Origin: Bacillota bacterium
GTDB lineage: Bacteria > Bacillota > DTU025
NCBI GenBank assembly: GCA_019136685.1
Contig: JAGVTS010000095.1
Location: 1-37,411, forward strand
Direction of reading: 5' to 3'
Length of the DNA: 37,411 nucleotides
The first letter of the stretch is position 1; each line of letters opens with the position of its first letter. The notes under the pieces were generated by a model, which was not told the origin of the DNA, ran no database searches, and saw nothing but the letters and a program-made list of their open reading frames with translations. Positions 1 through 7,003 of this stretch are shown here, in pieces. Position numbers and translations under genes: made by a program.

Positions 1-13
1 ATAGGCTCCGCGG

Positions 14-257
14 AAAACCGTACTCTTTTCTCATAGGTTCGCTAACGCCCTGCTAAACACGGTTTTGCCCAAAGGCCTGCGTAAGGTCGCTTTCGCCACA
101 ACTGACGCCTCCGAGCGTAGGCAGGCCCCCGCGCATCCTTTCCAGCGATGTGGGTAGTGCATAGATGTTTTCCATACGGTCGCGCAAAGCCCTGCTCGGA
201 AGCCGTCGCTGCACGCAACCGTCGCCGGCGGCCAAGTTGAACGTTTCCTACCCACAT
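14..257. repeat. Three inverted repeats in a non-coding stretch
   Basis: Three perfect inverted repeats lie one after another: AAAACCGT at 14-21 with ACGGTTTT at 59-66, GGCCTGC at 74-80 with GCAGGCC at 121-127, and ATGTGGGTAG at 148-157 with CTACCCACAT at 248-257. No frame on either strand here resembles a known protein, except the HEPN remnant that starts near the last repeat. The repeats could be stems of a structured RNA or the end of a mobile or rearranged element that begins left of the window. I could not match the stretch to RNase P RNA, tmRNA, SRP RNA, 6S RNA or a known riboswitch. Chance cannot be excluded. Confidence 0.3.
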
Positions 258-382
258 GGTACAATCAACCTGCTGTTGGATGCTCGCCTAAGGACATATT
301 CGATCGGGAATTCGCCGAGCAGGCATTAGCCCGGGCGCGGGAGGTGTTCGAGTGGATTCAGTCGAAGGCCAACTTAGGCTAG
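158..382 (+). pseudogene. C-terminal remnant of a HEPN-domain protein
   Basis: The open frame ending at TAG 380-382 encodes a typical HEPN (COG2250-type) C-terminus. It has an RFLPTWY segment equivalent to the family's Y-I-P-T-R-Y motif, then an acidic stretch, then a last helix ending in AREVFEWIQSK. The frame opens after a stop at 155-157 and has no ATG and no recognisable N-terminal HEPN helices (the usual AQQAAEKALKA-type segment is absent from every frame upstream). HEPN proteins are RNases or toxin components paired with MNT nucleotidyltransferases. Here the MNT start (352) lies 31 nt inside this frame, the usual coupled arrangement. The N-terminal half therefore appears lost or replaced by the repeat-bearing DNA at 1-257. 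Confidence 0.6.
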
Positions 383-717
383 TTGATATTCAGAGGTTCC
401 TTCACAGGATAGGGGCAACCCGGGGCATTCTGTTTGGTTCGCGTGCCCGGGGCGATTGTGTTGCTTCAAGCGATGTGGACCTCATCGTCATAAGCGACAA
501 ATTCGCCGATGTCAGCTTTCCGTGGCGAATGGTGTTTCTCCATGAGAACTGGGATCTCCCGCTCTACCTCGAAGGCCTTCCACATACTGAAGAGGAGTTC
601 GCGCGCCTCAAGCAGACGAGCAGCGTGGTGCAAGACGCCATGAAACACGGCGTCGAGATCTGTCCGGACGCGCAACTCACCGACTCAGTACCCCCAGCTC
701 GCATTAACATGCATTAG
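352..717 (+). CDS. MNT-type nucleotidyltransferase (HEPN partner, antitoxin-like)
   Basis: The 121-residue protein has the minimal nucleotidyltransferase signature of the DNA polymerase beta superfamily: GSRARGD followed by SSDVDLIV. The two Asp residues of DVD are the expected metal ligands. The C-terminal half (LEGLPHTEEEFARLK, then a helix) matches the HEPN-associated subfamily. In characterised HEPN/MNT pairs such an enzyme neutralises the HEPN RNase, in some cases by adding AMP to it. The GTG start at 352 overlaps the end of the HEPN frame by 31 nt, so translation was probably coupled. Because the HEPN gene is truncated, this looks like an antitoxin left behind, or one acting in trans. 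The family call is firm; the present function is unknown. Confidence 0.85.
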   Translation: MDSVEGQLRLVDIQRFLHRIGATRGILFGSRARGDCVASSDVDLIVISDKFADVSFPWRMVFLHENWDLPLYLEGLPHTEEEFARLKQTSSVVQDAMKHGVEICPDAQLTDSVPPARINMH

Positions 718-792
718 CGGCGCCCCATACTGCCCAGGAAGCCAGTAGCCAAAACTGACCACATGGCCTGTGTGCATCGGGGGCGTTTGGAG

Positions 793-798
793 TATACT
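793..798 (+). promoter_or_regulatory. Candidate -10 box upstream of the MFS gene
   Basis: TATACT at 793-798 matches the sigma-A -10 consensus in five of six positions and lies about 40 nt before the MFS start at 837. No convincing -35 hexamer stands 16-18 nt upstream, so the call is tentative. Confidence 0.3.
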
Positions 799-836
799 TG
801 CCGTGCGCATGCATGGATCGGACGGAGGGTATTCCA

Positions 837-2198
837 ATGTCAACCCAGAGCGACAGCTCGCCGCTCGTCGGCAGGGCGCCGAAGAAGAAACCCCAGATCA
901 TCACCAGAGCGCTGATGGTGTTCTTGGGGGCAATGATCCTTGCCAATATCGGGCACCAGATGAATCAGCAGATGATGCCGCTCTACGTTCAGTCGCTTGG
1001 GGCAAATGTCCAGCAGGTGGGTCTGTTCTTTACGATTACCTCCATCATGCCGCTGACATTTCAGATACTGGGCGGGTTCATCTCAGACTCCATTGGTCGG
1101 CTCCAAGCCATAGCCATCGGCTCCATAGCCGGCCTCATCGGATACATAATGTATGTATGGGCCCCAAGCTGGCAATTCATGATCGTGGCGCAGAGCATTG
1201 CGTCGGTGGCAAGCTGTTTTGTGTCGCCTAGCTTCCAGGCGTATGTCGCCGAGCAGTCTTCTGAGGAGATGCGCGCCCGCACATTTGCCACGGTGGATTC
1301 CATATACACTGTAGTCGGGGTGATAGGCCCTACCCTTGGCGGACTGATATCTCAGAGATTCGGGTATCGCCAGATGTTTGCCGTGTCGGCGCTACTTTAC
1401 GCAGGCGCAGCGGTGATCCGGTTTGCCATGGCAGCCAATGCTAGGCGCAACTCTTCCAGCAGGGTGGGGTCGGCCTCCGGGGCGCCGCCTGAGCGACCGA
1501 CGATGGCAAAACTGGTGCAGAACATGAAAGCCATGGTCTCGCTCCTGCTGGCCGGCGGCGTGATTACCTGGCTGTTCATTGCGGATGGGGTATCGGACAT
1601 CGCGTTCACCCTGGGAGGGCGTCTTGAGCCTCTATACTACGGCAACATAATTGGCATGAGCAACCTACAAATCGGTTCGCTTCTATCGATTCTGAATGTG
1701 ACCATGATGGTGATGCTGCCCCTGGGAGGGTGGTTCGCCGACAAGGCCGGCGAGAGGGCGGGCATTGCAATAGGGCATCTGTTCTTCTCCACCGGCTACA
1801 TGCTGATGCTGCTCAGCAAGAGATATGCGCAGTTCACTGTAGTATGGGTTCTTTACGGGATTGGTGCGTCGCTTCTAAGCCCTGCATATAACTCGCTGAT
1901 ATCCAAGGCGGTGCCCGAGAAGATGCGCGGCACGGCATACGGGCTTTTTTCGACGAGCCTGGGTCTGATATCCCTGCCTGCGCCCTACATCGGCGGCTTG
2001 ATGTGGAGAACGCTCGGCCCCAGAGCGCCTTTCATGGTACCGCTAGTGTCGAGCCTGGTGCTTGCGCCGCTGCTCTGGATCAAGCTCGGCAGCGCCCGGG
2101 GGAAAGCCGGCGCCTCGGCATCAGAGGTTGGCGGGGGCGGTACACCGGGCCAGCATCTCGTGCCGCTCGAAGACGAACCGGCCGGCGCCGACGCCTAG
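837..2198 (+). CDS. Major facilitator superfamily (MFS) transporter
   Basis: A 453-residue inner-membrane protein with about twelve hydrophobic segments in two halves, separated by a polar loop near residues 200-225. The MFS motif A is visible in the loop after TM2 (GGFISDSIGR, residues 79-88). A related copy, GGWFADKAGER, sits in the second half. I chose ATG 837 because GGAGGG (824-829) stands at good SD spacing; a longer frame from 798 adds 13 residues without a ribosome site. MFS proteins move small solutes or drugs by proton-coupled antiport or symport. The sequence gives no clear substrate, and no linked enzyme suggests one. It is probably a single-gene unit, since the next gene starts 127 nt downstream with its own SD. 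Confidence 0.9.
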   Translation: MSTQSDSSPLVGRAPKKKPQIITRALMVFLGAMILANIGHQMNQQMMPLYVQSLGANVQQVGLFFTITSIMPLTFQILGGFISDSIGRLQAIAIGSIAGLIGYIMYVWAPSWQFMIVAQSIASVASCFVSPSFQAYVAEQSSEEMRARTFATVDSIYTVVGVIGPTLGGLISQRFGYRQMFAVSALLYAGAAVIRFAMAANARRNSSSRVGSASGAPPERPTMAKLVQNMKAMVSLLLAGGVITWLFIADGVSDIAFTLGGRLEPLYYGNIIGMSNLQIGSLLSILNVTMMVMLPLGGWFADKAGERAGIAIGHLFFSTGYMLMLLSKRYAQFTVVWVLYGIGASLLSPAYNSLISKAVPEKMRGTAYGLFSTSLGLISLPAPYIGGLMWRTLGPRAPFMVPLVSSLVLAPLLWIKLGSARGKAGASASEVGGGGTPGQHLVPLEDEPAGADA

Positions 2199-2325
2199 AA
2201 TATCAAGGCAATTCGGCAGCCGATTAAAGGTATCAACCAACCAGTAGCGAATAGTAGCCATCAACTTCCCCGACCGCCGAAGGCGCGGCCGCGGGCGTCA
2301 ATTCACGAACGGAGGAGACGGTGAC

Positions 2326-2709
2326 ATGTTGAAGATTATCGTGTGGATCCTTGTCGGGTTGGCTGTCCTGCTTGGCGGAGTGATTGCGTTTGGCTTGATC
2401 GGGCGGAGGGCCGGCGAGACCCTCCCAATAGGCAGCGTAGACTTCTCGACGCTTCCGGATGGCGAGTACACGGGGCAGTACAGGGGCGGGCGCTGGTCGA
2501 ATAGGGTTCGAGTCACCGTGGAGTCAGGCAGAGTCACAGAAATTGACGTTGTGCGGGACATCCTTTTTCCGCAGTCCGAAGTGAGACGGCAGACTCTTGA
2601 GGCGATCATCGAGACTCAGTCTCTTGAGGTGGACGCCGTCAGCGGGGCGACTATCACCGCCAAGGCTTATCTCAAGGCTGTCGAGAATGCGCTGACGGGG
2701 GCGGAGTAG
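2326..2709 (+). CDS. Membrane-anchored FMN-binding domain protein
   Basis: A 127-residue protein with one N-terminal membrane helix (about residues 3-25), followed by a single FMN_bind domain (PF04205, as in RnfG/NqrC and NosR). DGEYTGQYRGG at about 45-55 opens the domain. VSGATIT contains the S-G-A-T motif (residues 106-109), in which Thr109 is the expected site for covalent FMN attachment by ApbE flavin transferase. The domain would face outward, where such proteins shuttle electrons. The start is ATG 2326 with GGAGGAG upstream. No ApbE and no partner reductase is in the window, so its electron donor is unknown. Family assignment is strong; flavinylation is inferred from the motif. Confidence 0.88.
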   Translation: MLKIIVWILVGLAVLLGGVIAFGLIGRRAGETLPIGSVDFSTLPDGEYTGQYRGGRWSNRVRVTVESGRVTEIDVVRDILFPQSEVRRQTLEAIIETQSLEVDAVSGATITAKAYLKAVENALTGAE

Positions 2710-2711
2710 CG

Positions 2712-2924
2712 CTGCGCGGTTTGCCCGTGGGCGGCCCAGTGCATCTTGTTCTGCAGCGTGGCAAAGAACTTCTGGGAGACTCCAGTGTTGGGATCGTAGT
2801 CGATGCTGGTAGCATAGATGTCCAGAATCTTGCGACAGAACACCTTCTCAGACGAACGGATGTCGCGTATGCGAGCCAAGAGTTCATCGAAGTAGTTGCC
2901 GCCTCCGGCCCGCTTCAGCCGGTT
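2712..2924 (-). pseudogene. RhuM-family remnant (truncated)
   Basis: The minus strand encodes about 70 residues typical of the core of the Virulence_RhuM family (PF13310). Recognisable blocks are GGNYFDELLARIRDIRSSE, DIYATSIDYDP and FFATLQNKMHWAAHGQTA. RhuM proteins are normally about 300 residues; here the N-terminal part and everything after the HGQTA block are missing. The frame then runs into unrelated DNA over the end of the FMN-binding gene. Upstream in the same frame (2925-3290) nothing resembles RhuM, and part of that is merely the antisense of the RemA-like gene. RhuM genes are accessory, often found in islands with restriction or toxin-antitoxin genes, so this is a decayed insertion. 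Apart from the hairpin at 3035-3059 I see nothing else in the gap 2925-3158. Confidence 0.78.
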
Positions 2925-3034
2925 GCGACAACTCATGCCTACCGTAATCCACCCATCCATCACATCAGCGTCGTTCAAAAAGGGAGTAACATGAACTCTG
3001 CTCTGCACTGTAAGCCTTTGGCATAGTTCGTCGA

Positions 3035-3059
3035 GCCCGGACGGCTTCCCTGTCCGGGC
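3035..3059. other. GC-rich hairpin upstream of the RemA-like gene
   Basis: GCCCGGAC (3035-3042) pairs perfectly with GTCCGGGC (3052-3059) across a 9-nt loop. No T-run follows on either strand, so it is not a standard intrinsic terminator. It may be a leftover terminator or attenuator between the RhuM remnant and the next gene. Confidence 0.35.
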
Positions 3060-3158
3060 AGTCCTACCCCGGAACCGGTATGCTATTGTTGATTCAGCCG
3101 CTCCATCCTGGAAACGATAACCGAAGACGCTGATCTGGTCGGGAGGATGTGAAGGCTG

Positions 3159-3530
3159 ATGGAGGTAAGAGAAGACGCCATCGTTCCCCTGGGGTACGGC
3201 AAGTACGTTCGAGCGGACAGAATCATAGCCCTGGTTCCTATAGAAGACGACCGGGGACCGGGTCGTCGCACCAGAGTCTATGTGGAGCAACTACCCGATC
3301 CTCTGGTGGCCTCGAGGACAGAGAATGCCATCCTAGCGAGCATGGTTCGGACTCCAACCGAGGTGCTGGAGGCGACCGCGGCGCTTGAGCTCATCCAGGA
3401 CCTGCTGGATGATATCCAGCAGGTTGGCCCCATGCTGCGCAAGAGTATCAAGGACGAAGCCGGGTTGGACCTTGACGAGCTTGAGCTCAAGGTCAAGGAG
3501 ATCCTGGCGCACGAACTCGATGCCGAGTAG
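3159..3530 (+). CDS. RemA/DUF370-like regulator with C-terminal extension
   Basis: Residues 8-57 match the DUF370 family that includes RemA of Bacillus subtilis. GYGKYVRADRIIALVPIED is followed by GRRTRVYVE and a stretch ending in AILASM, which parallel the family's GYGN-V-ARII-IVSP, GRRTRAVI and VILSSV blocks. RemA binds DNA and activates biofilm-matrix and osmoprotection genes. The protein here is 123 residues rather than about 85-90. It lacks part of the middle of the canonical domain and adds about 60 acidic, probably helical residues at the C-terminus. GAAGG lies just before ATG 3159. It stands alone, not next to gmk or rpoZ where remA usually sits, so it is likely a paralogue. DNA binding is inferred from family only. 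Confidence 0.75.
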   Translation: MEVREDAIVPLGYGKYVRADRIIALVPIEDDRGPGRRTRVYVEQLPDPLVASRTENAILASMVRTPTEVLEATAALELIQDLLDDIQQVGPMLRKSIKDEAGLDLDELELKVKEILAHELDAE

Positions 3531-3548
3531 CGGGCATCGACGATAGGA

Positions 3549-5537
3549 TCAAAACCTCCATCCCAGCAGGTTCCAGGTGTGCAGCAACCATATGAAGGCG
3601 CCGTCCGCGGCAATGACGAGCCACGGGAGGACAATCCCTGTTAGCCCTTTGCGCGCCCTTCGGCTGTAGAACGTCCAGCGCTGCCGCCGCCTGTTTGCAG
3701 CAGTGCGCCTCATGGTCTGCCATACTAGCGCTAGTGCAAGCGCGACGCCCACCAGCGGGAGGGCCAACGACGCCTTGGTTATCGTCGGCACGGCGGTGGT
3801 GAGTTCCCAGGCTGGAATCGCAAGGAGTGAGCCGGCAATGCCGGCTATGGCGGCCAGGTTCACCAGGCCGAGCACAGCGGCAAGTCCACTCACTTTGCGG
3901 CCGAACACCCAGGCCAGCGCGGCCCAGACAAACACCGCGGCCATAGCGGCTACTACCGCCAGTGTGAACGAAGCGGTCTCATAGACAGGCACCCTCTCAA
4001 AGGCCCAGGACCCGATGTACATGCGGGACGGGCGCGCCCTTCTGGCCACAGTCTTCCATTTATCGAAAGCCATGACATCATCGCCGGCTGTGTCGCGGTA
4101 GAGCCCCGGCCCTGCCGGCGCCCATGTCGTCATTGGCATTCCGTATCCGGCCGGGAAAGCCAGCGCCAGCGTCCCGTCGTCATGGGCGGTAACTCGGAAC
4201 TGGGTCAGCAGAGATATGGCCTTGTCGGCTGTGGCCACGGGGCACCGGGTCATCCGGTAGACGCCGGCCAGTTCCCGGGGGGCGCCCGCCATATCAGCAA
4301 CTCCGAGGGTGCTCATGTCTTTCGCGGGCTGAACAACGCTCGATGCGTCCGCAGCCTCAAGGGAGGGGAAGAAGGTATCGAAAAGGGCCTTGACGAGTTC
4401 ATGGCCCAAAGGCGCTGCCCCCGAGCTATTCCCCGATACAAACAGCCCGAGGTTCTCGTCCGGCGCCAGCAGAAGCTGAGTCGAGAACCCCCATAGATCG
4501 CCGCCATGCAGAACCACGCGGCGCCCGTTGCGGCGGCCCATGAACCATGCGTATCCGATTCCGGGTACCCGGGGATCATTTGTGAACTGCTGCGTCTGCA
4601 TTGCTTCCACGTATTCGGCCCCTAGCACGCGTGCCCCGTCAGGCTCGCCGCCTGCCAGGTTGGCCATCATGAACTTGGCCATGTCGGCGGCCGTAGTCAT
4701 CAGCGCTCCTGCCGGGGCCACGTTTATGTGCACGTACGGCGCCTTGACATACTTGCCCCGCCGCCACTGGTAACTCGACGAAAGGTGCTGTTCTATGTCG
4801 GGCGTCAACTGGAAATCGCTGCTCTCCATGCCCAGGGGGGCCAGGATGTTCGCTTTGATGTACTCGGCAAATGGCAGTCCGCCGGCGCATTCTACTACGT
4901 ATCCTGCCAGCGCTGCCCCATGGTTGCTGTACTGTATCTCCTGGCCGGCCGGCCGTATGCGCCGCGGCAACTCTGCGGCCAGGTATTCGCCTAGTTTAGG
5001 GTAGACGCGCGATCCGAATTCCGACATCCCCAGGTTTCGCTCATCGAAACCCGCGGTATGGGTGAGGAGGCGGCGCAGTGTGATTGGCTCAGGGTATGTT
5101 GGAGGGATGCTGAACCCCCTGACATAGGCGTTCACGTCTTTATCCAAGTCAGCGATGCCCCGTTCTGCCAATTGCATTACGGCCATTCCAGTGAAGACCT
5201 TGGACACCGAAGCTGCGCGGAACACTGTTGTAGCCGGATCCACACCCTTGCCGGCTTCAATGTCGGAGTATCCGAATCCGCGCATGGTGAGAATCTCTCC
5301 GTCTTTCACAGCGACGAAGGTGACGCCGGGAACGTGCAGACGAGCCATGGCAGATGGAATGAAGGCATCCAATAACTGGTCCACAGCTTCCCGAGTCAGC
5401 GTCGGGGCTTCGGTGAGTGTCCGGGCGGACACCGCCTCTAGACCCGCGATGGTCGCAGTGCCACTAATCGAGAGGGCGATTCCGCACACTAAAGCGGCAA
5501 GAGACAATAGCACTATTTTCGTCTTCGCGTTTCTCAC
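3549..5537 (-). CDS. Membrane-tethered serine hydrolase (beta-lactamase/PBP fold)
   Basis: A 662-residue exported protein. Residues 1-35 form a signal peptide or anchor. Residues about 50-390 are a Beta-lactamase domain (PF00144) with all three active-site elements: S110-V-S-K113 (SxxK nucleophile), Y203-S-N205 (YxN) and H344-G-G346 (HxG in place of KTG). After a linker domain (about 400-515), roughly four membrane helices follow (about 522-544, 550-575, 590-608, 632-655). This layout is common in Firmicutes for D-alanyl peptidase or esterase-like proteins of unknown substrate. It starts at GTG 5537 with GGAGG 7 nt upstream. A perfect 20-bp palindrome lies just upstream in the leader (5563-5582), suggesting local regulation. 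It is convergent with the RemA-like gene. Confidence 0.88.
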   Translation of the reverse strand: MRNAKTKIVLLSLAALVCGIALSISGTATIAGLEAVSARTLTEAPTLTREAVDQLLDAFIPSAMARLHVPGVTFVAVKDGEILTMRGFGYSDIEAGKGVDPATTVFRAASVSKVFTGMAVMQLAERGIADLDKDVNAYVRGFSIPPTYPEPITLRRLLTHTAGFDERNLGMSEFGSRVYPKLGEYLAAELPRRIRPAGQEIQYSNHGAALAGYVVECAGGLPFAEYIKANILAPLGMESSDFQLTPDIEQHLSSSYQWRRGKYVKAPYVHINVAPAGALMTTAADMAKFMMANLAGGEPDGARVLGAEYVEAMQTQQFTNDPRVPGIGYAWFMGRRNGRRVVLHGGDLWGFSTQLLLAPDENLGLFVSGNSSGAAPLGHELVKALFDTFFPSLEAADASSVVQPAKDMSTLGVADMAGAPRELAGVYRMTRCPVATADKAISLLTQFRVTAHDDGTLALAFPAGYGMPMTTWAPAGPGLYRDTAGDDVMAFDKWKTVARRARPSRMYIGSWAFERVPVYETASFTLAVVAAMAAVFVWAALAWVFGRKVSGLAAVLGLVNLAAIAGIAGSLLAIPAWELTTAVPTITKASLALPLVGVALALALVWQTMRRTAANRRRQRWTFYSRRARKGLTGIVLPWLVIAADGAFIWLLHTWNLLGWRF

Positions 5538-5562
5538 TCGACTACCTCCAACTGCAGTTTGA

Positions 5563-5582
5563 CCAGCGAGCTAGCTCGCTGG
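5563..5582. promoter_or_regulatory. Perfect 20-bp palindrome, possible operator
   Basis: CCAGCGAGCTAGCTCGCTGG reads identically on both strands. It lies about 26 nt upstream of the GTG start of the serine hydrolase gene (minus strand) and 177 nt before the fucose-isomerase-like gene (plus strand). Length and symmetry fit a dimeric repressor site. It could also fold as a hairpin in the hydrolase leader RNA. No T-run follows, so a terminator is unlikely. Confidence 0.45.
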
Positions 5583-5758
5583 CAACCCCAGTCTCTATCA
5601 ATTTCAACTCCAGCGGCGCATCTCCTGCCTGCCCGAATGGACGCTCGGAGGGATTTGTGCACATTCTTGTGTATATCGAGCTGACGCTGTAGGACTTTCC
5701 GACGAGCGTATCGAATGTGGTGAGGGGCAAGCAAGCGAACAAGGGGGTAGATCCGCTA

Positions 5759-7003
5759 ATGCGAGTCAGTGTCGTAGAGGTTGCATCCTCGTGGCGCGAT
5801 CTCCGCGAGGTGACTAATAGAGCCGAGCACTACAGAGCCGAACTTGCTGTGCTTGGCGCCGGCAAAGGGATCGAATTCCGGTGGCATGATTCGCGAGTGT
5901 CAGCCATGGAACTTGCTGAGTCCGATGCCCTGCTGCTCTTGGTTCTGAGCGGGGGCACTGAGCAACTGGGCTTGTCGGTCATCGCTCGCTGGAACGGCCC
6001 TGTCGCGATACTCGCTCACCCCGGCGACAATGCCCTGGCCTCTGCCATGGAGATACTTGCCCTCGCCAGATCCGTGGGGCATTCGGGCATCATAGTGCAG
6101 GGCAGTCGCGGCTGGCGTGAGGAGATCTCGCTCGCTGTTACGCTCGCGAAGACACATTCTTCGTTGCGCAGGGCAACAATTGGATCACTGGGATCGCGGG
6201 ATATCGAGGTCATGTCGCCGTGGGCTTTGGAAGGCGCCGTGAGGGAAGTGTGGGGCCCGCAACTGGTGCATTTGCCTCTAGGCGAACTGGTACGCTACTC
6301 GCGTGAAGCTGATGCCGGGGCTGCACACGCGACGGCATCTCAGATGCAGGCAGCGGCAGAGGCAGTCGTTGAGCCTGACGCCAACGCCATGCTAGGATCC
6401 GCCAAGATATACCTAGGCCTGAGGCGGATAGTTCAGGAACACCACCTTGATGCTGTGGCTGTGCACTGTTTCGCCCTGCTGACGCCGCTCGCGAACACTG
6501 CGTGCTACGCTCTGGCGCGCCTAAACGATGAAGGAGTGCCGGCAACCTGCGAAGCCGATGTTCCGTCATGTCTTACGATGCTGTTCATGCGGTATCTAAC
6601 ATCTCAACCGAGTTTCCTGGCTAACCCCTCGTCCGTCGACCTGCGAACGGGTACAGCGGTGTTTGCCCACTGTACCATACCGCCAAGCATGTGCTCGACA
6701 TACTCGCTGAGATCACACTATGAGTCGGACTTGGGTGTAGGCATTGCAGGTGAGCTGGAACCAGGCCCTGTTACTGTTGTCCGCATCGGCGGGAGGGAGC
6801 TGCGGGACGTGTACGCCGTGCGCGGCCAGCTGATTGAGTGCGGGGAGCGGGAAGACCTATGCCGCACCCAGCTGGCTGTGAAGTTCGACCGGCCGGAGGA
6901 CGCGCGCATCCTCCTCAGCCGTCCGCTTGGGAATCACCACATGGTTGTCCGGGGTGACTGGACGCGCCAGATCAACGCGTACTGCGACTACTTCCACAAC
7001 TAG
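5759..7003 (+). CDS. L-fucose isomerase-like protein (FucI/AraA superfamily)
   Basis: A 414-residue protein related to L-fucose/L-arabinose isomerases (COG2407 type). The C-terminal half carries the diagnostic stretch ACYALARLND, then CEADVPSCLTML (with E265 and D267), SSVDLRTGTAVFAHC (D294, H304) and a final beta domain. The acidic and His residues are the likely metal-binding equivalents. Family members interconvert aldoses and ketoses, but many relatives have unknown substrates, and no sugar kinase, aldolase or transporter is adjacent. I chose ATG 5759 (AAGGGGG upstream); a frame from 5717 adds 14 unconserved residues. Its stop overlaps that of the convergent cysteine-desulfurase gene (shared CTAG, 7000-7003). 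Confidence 0.8.
   Translation: MRVSVVEVASSWRDLREVTNRAEHYRAELAVLGAGKGIEFRWHDSRVSAMELAESDALLLLVLSGGTEQLGLSVIARWNGPVAILAHPGDNALASAMEILALARSVGHSGIIVQGSRGWREEISLAVTLAKTHSSLRRATIGSLGSRDIEVMSPWALEGAVREVWGPQLVHLPLGELVRYSREADAGAAHATASQMQAAAEAVVEPDANAMLGSAKIYLGLRRIVQEHHLDAVAVHCFALLTPLANTACYALARLNDEGVPATCEADVPSCLTMLFMRYLTSQPSFLANPSSVDLRTGTAVFAHCTIPPSMCSTYSLRSHYESDLGVGIAGELEPGPVTVVRIGGRELRDVYAVRGQLIECGEREDLCRTQLAVKFDRPEDARILLSRPLGNHHMVVRGDWTRQINAYCDYFHN

Noticed and set aside
1-257. Known structured RNA (RNase P, tmRNA, SRP, 6S, cobalamin riboswitch)
   Set aside because: The conserved core sequences of these RNAs are not present on either strand by eye.
2500-2530. tRNA-like T-loop string GGTTCGAGTC
   Set aside because: It lies within the FMN-binding gene and no cloverleaf or acceptor stem can be built around it.
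2667-3290. A 207-residue minus-strand open frame taken as a whole gene
   Set aside because: Only its middle (2712-2924) resembles RhuM; the first part is antisense to the RemA-like gene and the last part is antisense to the end of the FMN-binding gene.
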